64,000 bases of DNA from Bradyrhizobium mercantei (lineage in GTDB: Bacteria; Pseudomonadota; Alphaproteobacteria; Rhizobiales; Xanthobacteraceae), in the NCBI RefSeq assembly GCF_001982635.1, contig NZ_MKFI01000007.1, positions 1 through 64,000 on the forward strand, read 5' to 3'. Numbering within the stretch: position 1 is the stretch's first letter; each line of letters starts with the position of its first letter. A program made the translations under genes and the position numbers. This document shows, piece after piece, positions 8,506 through 15,958 of this stretch. The notes below the pieces were generated by a model. That model did not search any database. It had not been told where the DNA came from and saw nothing but the letters and a program-made list of their open reading frames with translations.

Positions 8506-9126
8506 ATGAGGGAAGCGTCGAACCACCAGTTTCAAACTGGGACAGCCGTGCGTGCCGCGATCGGAGCCACCTGGCTCGCGATCGCCTGCGCGCTCGGCGG
8601 CTGCGCGGCCGGCGGCAATGTCGCCGACTCCTATGCCATGGCCACGCCGGCAGCGAGCGGCGCGACCGTCGCGTTCGAATCGATCGACGGCCCGCCGCCC
8701 CAGGTGTTCGACCGCATGGTCGGCGTGCTCGACAGCGAATCCAAGCTGCGCAGCCTGTCGATCGTGTCGCGCGAGGGCACCGCGGCGTATCGCGTGCGCA
8801 GCTATCTGTCGGCGCAGGTGGTGCGCGGCCGCACCATGATCGCGTGGGTGTGGGACGTCTACGACAGCAACCAGCAACGCGCGCTCCGCCTCTCCGGCGA
8901 GGAGCCCGCCGGCAAGGCCGGCCGCGATGCCTGGGCCGCCGCCGACGATCTGGTGCTGCGCAAGATCGCCCAGGCCGGCCTCAGCGGCCTGTCGAGCATG
9001 ATCAATGGCGGCCCGGCCGATGGCCCGGCTCCCGCGCTCGCCCCCGACCTCCGCGGGCCGACGGTGGCGAGCGCCCCGGCCCCCACAGCGTCCGAGACCG
9101 TGGCGCTCGGCTATTCCGCCGAATAA
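8506..9126 (+). CDS. Predicted lipoprotein of unknown function
   Basis: This 206-residue protein has a hydrophobic leader ending in the lipobox ALGGC (cysteine about 34), so it should be a substrate of Lgt and LspA and be anchored at the periplasmic face. The body after the lipobox contains PPPQVFDRMVGVLDSE and an AYRVRSYLSAQVVRGRT stretch with no family I recognise; the C-terminus is rich in Pro and Ala. It stands alone, upstream of prs, and ends in a strong terminator at 9129. Similar lipoproteins seem common in Bradyrhizobium, but I cannot name a role. Confidence 0.8.
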   Translation: MREASNHQFQTGTAVRAAIGATWLAIACALGGCAAGGNVADSYAMATPAASGATVAFESIDGPPPQVFDRMVGVLDSESKLRSLSIVSREGTAAYRVRSYLSAQVVRGRTMIAWVWDVYDSNQQRALRLSGEEPAGKAGRDAWAAADDLVLRKIAQAGLSGLSSMINGGPADGPAPALAPDLRGPTVASAPAPTASETVALGYSAE

Positions 9127-9128
9127 AA

Positions 9129-9160
9129 CCCCCGTTATCTCCCGGAGAAGGGGGATTTTT
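9129..9160 (+). terminator. Rho-independent terminator after lipoprotein gene
   Basis: CCCCC at 9129-9133 pairs with GGGGG at 9150-9154, with an inner TCTCC/GGAGA stem, followed by attttt. Confidence 0.8.
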
Positions 9161-9306
9161 GCCCAGGAAAACCGCTGCAAGGGCAGCTAATGGGTTGCCA
9201 GCGGATGCGCCTGCCTGATATTCCCTCGCGCACCGAAAACCCGCCGGTTCTGTAAGGACTTGAGATGCTGAACGTCGTATCCAGCAAGGCGCGGGGGGAA
9301 GCATCG

Positions 9307-10260
9307 ATGTCGGCAAAAAACGGATCAATCAAGCTCGTCGCCGGCAACTCCAATCCTGCGCTGGCGCAGGAAATCGCCAAGGGCCTCGGCATCGAACTGA
9401 CCAAGGCCGTGGTCAGGCGTTTCGCCGACATGGAGATCTTCGTCGAGATCCAGGAGAACGTCCGCGGTTCGGACATGTTCATCCTGCAGTCGACGTCGTT
9501 TCCGGCCAACGACAATTTGATGGAGCTGTTGATCATCACCGACGCGCTGCGCCGCTCCTCGGCGCGCCGCATCACGGCAGTGATCCCCTATTTCGGCTAT
9601 GCCAGGCAGGACCGCCGCTCCGGCTCGCGCACGCCGATCTCGGCCAAGCTCGTCGCCAACCTGATCGCCCATGCCGGCGTCGACCGCGTGATGACGCTCG
9701 ACCTGCATGCCGGCCAGATCCAGGGCTTCTTCGATATCCCGACCGACAATCTGTTCGCGGCACCCCTGATGGTGCGCGATATCAGAGAGAAGTTCGACCT
9801 CGCCAAGGTGATGGTGGTGTCGCCCGACGTCGGCGGCGTGGCACGTGCCCGCGGCCTCGCCAAGCGCATCAACACCCCGCTTGCGATCGTCGACAAGCGC
9901 CGCGAGCGCCCCGGTGAGTCCGAGGTGATGAACGTGATCGGCGACGTCGCCGGCTACAATTGCATCCTGGTCGACGACATCGTCGATTCCGGCGGCACGC
10001 TGGTGAACGCGGCCGAGGCGCTGATCGCGCACGGCGCCAAGGAAGTCTCGGCCTACATCACCCACGGCGTGCTGTCCGGCGGCGCCGCCGCACGCATCGC
10101 CTCGTCGCGGCTGAAGGAACTGGTCATCACCGACTCGATCCTGCCGACCGAGGCCGTCAACAAGGCCCCGAACATCCGCCAGATCTCGATCGCCGGCCTG
10201 ATCGCCGAAGCGATCGGCCGCACCGCGGCGGAAGAGTCGGTTTCGAGCCTGTTCGATTAA
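9307..10260 (+). CDS. prs: Ribose-phosphate pyrophosphokinase
   Basis: The enzyme makes PRPP from ribose 5-phosphate and ATP, feeding purine, pyrimidine, histidine and NAD synthesis. From MSAKNGSIKLVAG the protein has 317 residues, the normal length. It contains PYFGYARQDRRSG, the metal-binding DLHAGQIQGFFD and the PRPP loop VDDIVDSGGTL. An in-frame ATG at 9265, with its own AAGGA site, would add 14 residues. I prefer 9307 because family N-termini match and a GGGGGAAG site precedes it. purD, a PRPP-pathway gene, is in the same window but distant. Confidence 0.96.
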   Translation: MSAKNGSIKLVAGNSNPALAQEIAKGLGIELTKAVVRRFADMEIFVEIQENVRGSDMFILQSTSFPANDNLMELLIITDALRRSSARRITAVIPYFGYARQDRRSGSRTPISAKLVANLIAHAGVDRVMTLDLHAGQIQGFFDIPTDNLFAAPLMVRDIREKFDLAKVMVVSPDVGGVARARGLAKRINTPLAIVDKRRERPGESEVMNVIGDVAGYNCILVDDIVDSGGTLVNAAEALIAHGAKEVSAYITHGVLSGGAAARIASSRLKELVITDSILPTEAVNKAPNIRQISIAGLIAEAIGRTAAEESVSSLFD

Positions 10261-10269
10261 CTCGCTGCT

Positions 10270-10390
10270 GTCGTCCCTGCGAAAGCAGGGACCCATAACC
10301 ACCGGCCGTTCTTGTTGCGAAGGCTGTGGGTCCAGCATTGCAAATCAATTCGCACTTATGGCTATGGGTCCCGGCTTTCGCCGGGACGAC
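10270..10390. repeat. REP-type palindromic repeat, copy 2 (complete)
   Basis: Outer arms gtcgtccctgcgaaagcaggg and ccggctttcgccgggacgac enclose cccataaccacc and a degenerate inverse gctatgggtcc, with about 60 bases of unrelated filler in the middle. It fills the space between the convergent prs and SDR genes. Confidence 0.85.
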
Positions 10391-10414
10391 ACCGAGTGTG
10401 TGGATGCGGCGTCC

Positions 10415-11221
10415 TTAAAATCCCGGCCGCGGCACGTGGCTCATCAGCGTCCGTGCGTAGCCGCCATCGACGATGATCTCCTCACCATTGACGTAAGACG
10501 ACCTGTCGCTCGCCAGGAACAGGGTCGCATCCGCCATGTCCTGCGGCGCGCCGATCCGGCGCATCGGCACCACGGCGGTGCGCCGCTCGGTGACCCCGGG
10601 CGTATCGTAGAACGCCTGGCTCATCGGCGTGACGACGAGGCCGGGGCTGACCACATTGCTGCGGATGCCGTGCGGTCCCCATTCGGCGGCGAGCTGCTGC
10701 GAGAGCATGACGACAGCGGCCTTGCTGACGCTGTAGGCGCCGCTCTGCCCCTGCGCGTTGCTGGCGGCGATCGAGGCGACGTGAATGAGGCTGCCGCGTC
10801 CAGTTTGGCGCATCTGCCGGCCGAACGCCTGCGCGCAGATGAAGTAGCCGGTGAGATTGATCGCGAGCACCGCGTTCCATTCGGCGAGCGGCAGCGTGTC
10901 GAGCCCGCCGGGGCGCAGCACCGCCGCGGCGTTGACGAGGATGTCGCAGGCACCGAGCGTGCGCATGACGGCGTCAGCGGCGGCCGCGACGTCGTCCTCG
11001 CTGGTCGTATCGCAGGTCGCGACGAGATGGCCGTCGCCGAACTTGCGAAGCTGGGCCTTGGTTTCCGCAAGCCCGCGCTCATCGCGATCGAGCGCGGCGA
11101 CTTTGGCGCCGGCGCGCGCGAAACTGACCACAGTGGCGCGGCCGATGCCGCCGCCTCCGCCGGTCACGACGGCAACGCGGCCCGACAGGCCGAGCCAGTC
11201 GGAGGAATGTTGTTCGGTCAT
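10415..11221 (-). CDS. SDR family oxidoreductase
   Basis: The 268-residue classical short-chain dehydrogenase has the NAD(P) motif TGGGGGIGRA, NAAA, a Ser of VASIAAS and the catalytic YSVSK. It ends with the common SDR tail YVNGEEIIVDGGY. An aspartate after the second strand (ALDRDERG) favours NAD(H). The start is the ATG at 11221 (MTEQHSS); the frame opens 13 codons earlier without a better start. Substrate unknown, no pathway neighbours. Confidence 0.92.
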   Translation of the reverse strand: MTEQHSSDWLGLSGRVAVVTGGGGGIGRATVVSFARAGAKVAALDRDERGLAETKAQLRKFGDGHLVATCDTTSEDDVAAAADAVMRTLGACDILVNAAAVLRPGGLDTLPLAEWNAVLAINLTGYFICAQAFGRQMRQTGRGSLIHVASIAASNAQGQSGAYSVSKAAVVMLSQQLAAEWGPHGIRSNVVSPGLVVTPMSQAFYDTPGVTERRTAVVPMRRIGAPQDMADATLFLASDRSSYVNGEEIIVDGGYARTLMSHVPRPGF

Positions 11222-11320
11222 GGTCTGATCACTCTTATTCGGTGAATTGACACTGCGCACATTATCCGAATCCGCTGGAAGACCAATGACGTCTTGCCCT
11301 GATGTCGATCGCCTTCACGT

Positions 11321-12007
11321 TCAGTTGAGGGAGGGATCGTCGGCCGCGCGCCGGACAAACGGAACAACGTTGCCAGCGTCGCTTCGCCTAGTCATCCAAC
11401 TATCCGCTCGTGCGCGAAATTCGGCTATCTCGCGCAACGCGCTGGCGCCCCAAGCTTCGGTCTCGCTACCTGAAATCAGTTCTGAGGCCTGCGCCAGAGC
11501 TTGCAGGTCATCGGCAGGATCATTGATGTAGGCATATGGCAATTCGTGCTGATTATAATCGACAGCGCCGAGTATCCACTCGATCAACGTTTGGCGCGCC
11601 AATATACAGGACGGGTCGAGTTCGAGAGCCCCTTCCAAGTGGTGCGCGGGATCGGCGCCGCTTCGAAGGACTCCTAGCCAAAGATGAGGCTCGGCCTCCT
11701 TGGGTGATATCTCACACCAACGGCGGAGCGTCGGGACGATTAGGCGTTCGCGGATCGGATGTGGCAGCACGACTCGGCCGTCATTGAATCGTCGACTGCC
11801 GGAAAGAACCCATTGTGAGAAAGCCCGCTGTCTTTCGAACGACCAAGAATCGGTGGTTCGAATAAATCGATCAAGTTGCTCCATCGCAGCCGCCCGGACA
11901 CCTCGGGCTCTCAACCCGCAGAACTGCGAGAACTCAAGCCACGAATGCTCCTTCTTGGCCTCCTCGGCCAAGTAGAGCAACGCATCCATATCGCTGTGGT
12001 ACGGCAT
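11321..12007 (-). CDS. Hypothetical protein, helical, possible accessory gene
   Basis: I do not recognise this 228-residue protein. It has no signal peptide or membrane segment and looks all-helical, with a TPR-like section (EAEPHLWLGVLRSGADPAHH, LEGALELDPSCILARQ) and a Trp-rich N-terminal half (HSWLEFSQFCGLRARGVRAA). Codon use is visibly more A/T-rich than in the neighbours (ATA, TAT, AAT codons appear), which suggests later acquisition. It is a single gene between the SDR and the riboswitch-controlled ribH2. An immunity-like or regulatory role is possible but unsupported. Confidence 0.65.
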   Translation of the reverse strand: MPYHSDMDALLYLAEEAKKEHSWLEFSQFCGLRARGVRAAAMEQLDRFIRTTDSWSFERQRAFSQWVLSGSRRFNDGRVVLPHPIRERLIVPTLRRWCEISPKEAEPHLWLGVLRSGADPAHHLEGALELDPSCILARQTLIEWILGAVDYNQHELPYAYINDPADDLQALAQASELISGSETEAWGASALREIAEFRARADSWMTRRSDAGNVVPFVRRAADDPSLN

Positions 12008-12159
12008 GGATCAAGCTATGCTCTCCACCTGACCGCGAGGCAAGCATCAAAGCACCCGCTTGACGAGCAGCCCTCCCCCCTTGGTCGCGGAGGGAGGAGG
12101 ACCTTGTGCCGAGGCATGGCGCTGCCAGACGCGATAAGCCGCAGCCCCTTGCCCGTCGC

Positions 12160-12726
12160 CTATCCGGGAATTCCCGCCGCGACCTGGCCGCGCAGACGTT
12201 CCAGGCTGAGCAACGTGTTGGCGCAGGCTTCCGCGACCTCGATTCCCTTGATCACGAAGTGCTTGCGGAAGAAGTCGTAATGCACCTCCGTCTCGTGGAA
12301 TTGCTGCGGCGTCAACACCGCCGAGAACACCGGCACCTCGGTGCGCAATTGCACATCCATCAGCGCCTTGATCACGGTGTCGGCGACGAATTCGTGGCGG
12401 TAGATGCCGCCATCGACGACGAGCCCGGCCGCGACGATCGCGGTGTAGCGGCGCGTCTTCGCCAACAGCTGCGCATGCAGCGGGATCTCGAACGAGCCCG
12501 GCACCTCGAACACGTCGACATTGGTAATGTGACGCGCCTCGATCTCCTTCAGGAAGGAGATGCGGCACTCTTCCACCACGTCGCGATGCCAGGACGATTG
12601 CACGAAGGCAACGCGCTGCGGCTTGGCGAAGTGCGGATGCTCCGGCGCCGGCGGATGTGCCGGCGTATCGGGAGCATTTTCTGCTTGGGAGATTTGGACT
12701 TCGGCATCTTGCAACATCTGATTCAT
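12160..12726 (-). CDS. ribH2: 6,7-dimethyl-8-ribityllumazine synthase, type II
   Basis: The enzyme condenses 5-amino-6-ribitylaminouracil with 3,4-dihydroxy-2-butanone 4-phosphate in the penultimate step of riboflavin synthesis. The 188-residue protein has VAFVQSSWHRDVV, DVFEVPGSFEIPL and VLTPQQFHETEVHYDFF, which matches the decameric type II enzymes of Brucella and Mesorhizobium rather than the 60-mer type I. The first 35 residues are a Pro/Ala-rich extension. An FMN riboswitch lies upstream, as for Brucella ribH2. It is a single gene, away from the main rib operon. Confidence 0.94.
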   Translation of the reverse strand: MNQMLQDAEVQISQAENAPDTPAHPPAPEHPHFAKPQRVAFVQSSWHRDVVEECRISFLKEIEARHITNVDVFEVPGSFEIPLHAQLLAKTRRYTAIVAAGLVVDGGIYRHEFVADTVIKALMDVQLRTEVPVFSAVLTPQQFHETEVHYDFFRKHFVIKGIEVAEACANTLLSLERLRGQVAAGIPG

Positions 12727-12807
12727 GGCTTTCCTCTTTCAGGACCAGAATCAGGGCACACGGACAACGACACGAGCCCACGCGAAAATTGCGTTGGCTG
12801 CCGCAAC

Positions 12808-12955
12808 CGTTCTCTTTCATCCGGACTGTAACCGTCGGCTTCGGAATCACACCGAATCTGCTGACCCTTCTCCCGGCTTCGCGGAAGAAGGCGCTCGCGG
12901 GCTTGGGCTCATCACCCTTACCGCCGGTGGGGATTTTCACCCCGCCCTGAGAACA
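12808..12955 (-). ncRNA. FMN riboswitch (RFN element)
   Basis: Read on the minus strand, the segment shows the RFN consensus in order: gttctcagggcggggtg, atccccaccggcggtaaggg, tgatgagcccaagcccgcga, a variable arm with cttctt/aagaag pairing, agattcggtgtgattccga, agccgacggttacagtccgg and atgaaagagaac. All six helices of the junction can be paired. It precedes ribH2 by about 80 bases and should repress it when FMN is abundant. Confidence 0.96.
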
Positions 12956-12957
12956 TC

Positions 12958-13401
12958 GGCACGCCCGGAATGGACGTGCCTGAGATGAAATATGACCAAA
13001 CCGCGACAGCCGGGCAAGGCCTTTGGCATGGGGAAACGGCATGTCCCCATGAGCACGCCGCGGCTCTTGCAGAGTGATTGGAGCGCCGAAAAGGCTGATT
13101 CACGCACGCGGCGAAGCGCCGGCAAATGGTTAACAAATCGTTTACCGACCACGAAGATTCCGATTTGTTCGCAAAATCACAAGTGTGGCGGAGATCAGCT
13201 GTGGACGATGCGCGCTTTGGCTGTGGACGGACTCGGCGTGCGGTTGCGCGGATTCCGCAAATCACATCACTTCATCGGCGTCAGGTCCAGGGGCATCCGG
13301 AAGCCCGGTCAGGGAACTGCACTCGGCCACGACGCAGTATGTCGCAAGTGCCGGCTTCCGTGTGCGTATCAAGCGATCATAAGAACAAGGTCCGAGACGG
13401 C
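12958..13401. other. Intergenic region between the FMN riboswitch and ybjN-like gene
   Basis: About 440 bases without a convincing gene. It must contain the promoters of the divergent ribH2 and ybjN-like transcripts. A TTAA-N7-TTTA sequence at 13130-13144 resembles a CtrA half-perfect site. Weak open frames here lack coding character. Confidence 0.4.
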
Positions 13402-13902
13402 ATGTCCCTCCTCGAAAGCATTATCGATTCCCGGAACAACCCGCTTGCGGTGGTCGAAGATATCGCCACCGACAACAACTGGGCGTTCGAGCGTTCCGGC
13501 GAAGACGAGGTGACGATCGTCTCCAAGGGAGACTGGATCGACTATCAGCTCTCCTTCACCTGGATGGGCGAGATCGAAGCGCTGCATCTCGCCTGCGCCT
13601 TCGACATGAAGATGCCGCAAGCGCGGCGCGCCGAGGTGCAGCGACTGGTCGCCGCGATCAACGAGCAATTGTGGGTCGGCCATTTCGATCTGTGGACCCA
13701 CACCGGCATGGTGATGCATCGCCAGGCGCTGGTGCTGCCCGGCGGCCTCACCGCCTCCACCGCGCAATGCGAGAGCATGGTGGTCAACGCGATCCACTCC
13801 TGCGAGCGCTACTACCCGGCATTCCAGTTCGTGGTGTGGGCCGGCAAGTCGACCGCCGAGGCGATGGCTGCTGCGATGTTCGATACCGAGGGCGAGGCGT
13901 AA
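13402..13902 (+). CDS. YbjN domain-containing protein
   Basis: The 166-residue protein has one YbjN domain, with GDWIDYQLSFTWMGEIEALH and HACAFDMKMP-like context, GHFDLWTHTGMVMHRQAL and CERYYPAFQFVVWAG. YbjN proteins resemble type III chaperones in fold and affect stress and motility in enterobacteria, but the molecular job is unknown. The start MSLLESIIDSRNNPL matches relatives; the frame is open much further upstream but without coding character. It precedes proC by one REP repeat; this neighbourhood recurs in alphaproteobacteria. Confidence 0.88.
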   Translation: MSLLESIIDSRNNPLAVVEDIATDNNWAFERSGEDEVTIVSKGDWIDYQLSFTWMGEIEALHLACAFDMKMPQARRAEVQRLVAAINEQLWVGHFDLWTHTGMVMHRQALVLPGGLTASTAQCESMVVNAIHSCERYYPAFQFVVWAGKSTAEAMAAAMFDTEGEA

Positions 13903-13921
13903 GCACATCCGCATACTCAGC

Positions 13922-14047
13922 GTCGTCCCTGCGAAAGCAGGGACCCATACTCTGCGGCCCCAGTAGTTGAGCAAACTGCTTGTGGCTGGCGTCACGCTTC
14001 ACTAGAACCGCCTGTGGTTATGGGTCCCGGCTCAAGGCCGGGACGAC
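13922..14047. repeat. REP-type palindromic repeat, copy 3
   Basis: gtcgtccctgcgaaagcaggg starts the element and gtggttatgggtcccggctcaaggccgggacgac ends it, with a mutated inner left core (acccatactc). It separates the ybjN-like gene from proC. Confidence 0.85.
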
Positions 14048-14068
14048 ACAGAGTTTGCGGAGCCGCCT

Positions 14069-14899
14069 GTGAGCACATCCAGCAGCGCATTGACGAACAC
14101 TTCCGGCACCATCGCGCTCGCGGGCGCGGGCAAGATGGGCGGCGCGATGCTGACCGGCTGGCTCGCGCAGGGTCTTGCCCCCACGCAGGTCGCGGTGATC
14201 GATCCGTATCTGTCGCCGGAGATCTCCGCACTCGCGGCGAAGGGCGTACGGCTCAATCCGCAGGCGAAGGATCTCGGCACCGTCGACACGCTGGTCGTCG
14301 CGGTGAAGCCGCAATCGTTCCGCGACGCCGGCGCTGCGCTGAAGGCATTGGTCGGCCCGTCCACTCTCGTGGTCTCGATCATGGCCGGCACGACCGTCGC
14401 AGCGCTCGAGGAAGTTGTTGGCGGCGCGGTGGTGCGCGCGATGCCGAATACGCCGGCGGCAATCGGCCGCGGCATCACGGTGGCGGTGCCGTCAAAGCGC
14501 GTCACTGCCGCGCAGCGCGCCATGACCGACGCGCTGCTGAAGGCAACCGGGCTCGTCGAATGGGTCGACGACGAGAGCCTGATGGACGCGGTGACCGCGG
14601 TCTCCGGCTCCGGACCGGCCTATGTCTTCCTGCTCGCCGAGGAACTGGCCCGCGCCGGCGTCGCGGCCGGCCTGCCGGAGCAGCTCGCGACCACGCTGGC
14701 GCGCGCGACCGTCGCCGGCTCGGGCGAATTGCTGCATCGCTCGGAGCTGCCGTCGGCAACGCTGCGGCAGAATGTCACCTCGCCCGGCGGCACCACGGCC
14801 GCGGCGCTGGAGGTGTTGATGGCCGATGACGGAATGCAGCCGCTGATGACCCGCGCGATCGCCGCCGCGACAAGGCGCTCGAAGGAATTGGCGAAGTAG
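14069..14899 (+). CDS. proC: Pyrroline-5-carboxylate reductase
   Basis: ProC reduces pyrroline-5-carboxylate to proline with NAD(P)H, the last step of proline synthesis. The 276-residue protein starts at GTG (MSTSSSALT), has the Rossmann GAGKMGGAML near residue 18, RAMPNTPA and the C-terminal signature VTSPGGTTAAALEVL. Length is typical. The ribosome site is weak because the start follows closely on a REP repeat (13922-14047). Confidence 0.96.
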   Translation: MSTSSSALTNTSGTIALAGAGKMGGAMLTGWLAQGLAPTQVAVIDPYLSPEISALAAKGVRLNPQAKDLGTVDTLVVAVKPQSFRDAGAALKALVGPSTLVVSIMAGTTVAALEEVVGGAVVRAMPNTPAAIGRGITVAVPSKRVTAAQRAMTDALLKATGLVEWVDDESLMDAVTAVSGSGPAYVFLLAEELARAGVAAGLPEQLATTLARATVAGSGELLHRSELPSATLRQNVTSPGGTTAAALEVLMADDGMQPLMTRAIAAATRRSKELAK

Positions 14900-14950
14900 T
14901 TCGCCCACCCGTTCACCGTCACCCCCGCGCATCGGCGTAGCCGATGTCGC

Positions 14951-15036
14951 TGGAGGCGCGAGCCCTTGCGAGCCTCGAAGGGTGCACGGCCCGCGGCCCA
15001 TCCTTCGAGGCTCGCTTCGCGAGCACCTCAGGATGG
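14951..15036. repeat. Palindromic repeat, 'cctcgaaggatgcac' family, copy 1
   Basis: gctggaggcgcgagcccttgc... is answered by ...gcgagcacctcaggatg, with agcctcgaagg and ccttcgaggct pairing around a gtgcacggcc centre. Copies at 25099 and 58794 belong to the same family. It lies between convergent proC and the thioesterase gene. Confidence 0.75.
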
Positions 15037-15075
15037 CATTCGAGCAAGTGGATCCGGCCGCACGAACACCTTCAG

Positions 15076-15486
15076 CTACTGCCCCTGGCCCGACGTCCCG
15101 GCCAGCCGCTTATTAAAACTCTCGACATTGATCAGCCCACGCGCGTGGCGGCCTTCGCCGAGCTTGCGCGTGCCCTCAAAGGCCTCGACCTGGAAGCGGA
15201 TCACGCGGCGTTCCACCGCGATCACCTTTGCGGTGGTCCGCACCGTGGCCCCGACGAGCGCGGCCGCGAGATGGCGGATGTCGACCTCGGTCCCGACCGT
15301 GACCCAGCCGGGCTGCAACGCGGCGCGGATCGCATCGCCCGACGCCATCTCCATTTCGAGGATCATCATCGGCGTCGCATAGACCATCGGCATGCCGGGC
15401 ACGAAATGCCCGACCGTGCGCTCCGGCGGCACCACCAGCATACGCTCGGCGCTCATGCCGATCTTGATGAAGTCGCGTGCGTCCAT
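15076..15486 (-). CDS. Thioesterase family protein (FlK-like hot-dog fold)
   Basis: The 136-residue single hot-dog domain protein has VYATPMMILEMEMAS followed by DIRHLAAALVG. Thr38, Glu46 and His72 line up with the Thr-Glu-His set of fluoroacetyl-CoA thioesterase FlK. The family is broad and most members hydrolyse unknown acyl-CoAs; fluoroacetyl specificity needs two Phe residues that I cannot place here. The start is the ATG at 15486 (MDARDFIKIG), since the upstream frame runs through a REP repeat. Confidence 0.85.
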   Translation of the reverse strand: MDARDFIKIGMSAERMLVVPPERTVGHFVPGMPMVYATPMMILEMEMASGDAIRAALQPGWVTVGTEVDIRHLAAALVGATVRTTAKVIAVERRVIRFQVEAFEGTRKLGEGRHARGLINVESFNKRLAGTSGQGQ

Positions 15487-15503
15487 GTGGCCTCGAAAAC
15501 ACT

Positions 15504-15624
15504 GTCGTCCCGGCCTTGAGCCGGGACCCATAACCACCAAAGCTTGACGTTGCAAAGGCTGGAGCCCCAGCGAGCGCAATGACCGGCATTAGTGGTTATG
15601 GGTCCCTGCTTGCGCAGGGACGAC
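15504..15624. repeat. REP-type palindromic repeat, copy 4 (complete)
   Basis: gtcgtcccggccttgagccgggacccataaccacc at the left is mirrored by agtggttatgggtccctgcttgcgcagggacgac. The two outer arms are exchanged relative to copy 2, showing that the two arm types (ccctgcg..cgcaggg and ccggc..gccgg) are modular. Confidence 0.85.
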
Positions 15625-15641
15625 GCGTGGAGAGATAGGGG

Positions 15642-15845
15642 CTACTTCTTCGCGGCAGCGGCGCGCTCGACGAAGGACTTGCCGCCCTTCATCTTGTGAT
15701 GCAGCGGCGCTTCGTTGATCTGGATCACGACCGCATCGGCATCGACGCCGAGATTCTTGACCAGCGCCTGGGTGATGTCGCGCATCATGCCGAGCTTCTG
15801 CTCGTCGGTGCGGCCGGCGGCCATGCTCACGGTGATCTCAGGCAT
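15642..15845 (-). CDS. 4-oxalocrotonate tautomerase family protein
   Basis: The 67-residue protein begins MPEITVSMAAGRTDEQK; Pro1 after Met removal is the catalytic base of the tautomerase superfamily. It is a short, hexamer-type member with GVDADAVVIQINEA. Substrate unknown; chromosomal homologues outside catechol operons are common. The upstream in-frame extension lacks family similarity, so 15845 is the start. The C-terminus is Lys/Ala-rich. Confidence 0.87.
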   Translation of the reverse strand: MPEITVSMAAGRTDEQKLGMMRDITQALVKNLGVDADAVVIQINEAPLHHKMKGGKSFVERAAAAKK

Positions 15846-15926
15846 TGGAATGTCTCCCTGGTTGTCGTTGACGCGCAAGCCGGTCATTTGCCGGTCTGGC
15901 GGGCGCTGCATCTTTTTGAAGATGGC

Positions 15927-15952
15927 TGCGCGGGTCAAGCCCGCGCATGACA
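15927..15952. repeat. Single palindrome upstream of the hisS stop side
   Basis: tgcgcgggtcaagcccgcgca is one half of the paired elements seen at 1675 and 61213. It lies just beyond the hisS stop and could act as a 3' stabiliser or terminator. Confidence 0.5.
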
Positions 15953-15958
15953 AACCAG

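Noticed and set aside
12068..12106. Short palindrome of the cctccccc type upstream of the 228-residue gene
   Set aside because: Only a partial match to the repeats at 39876 and 47551; too short to call.
13130..13144. CtrA binding site TTAA-N7-TTTA (also ttaa pairs near 8475 and 38165)
   Set aside because: Each copy misses the consensus in one base or in spacer length, and such sequences are expected by chance. Kept only as notes.
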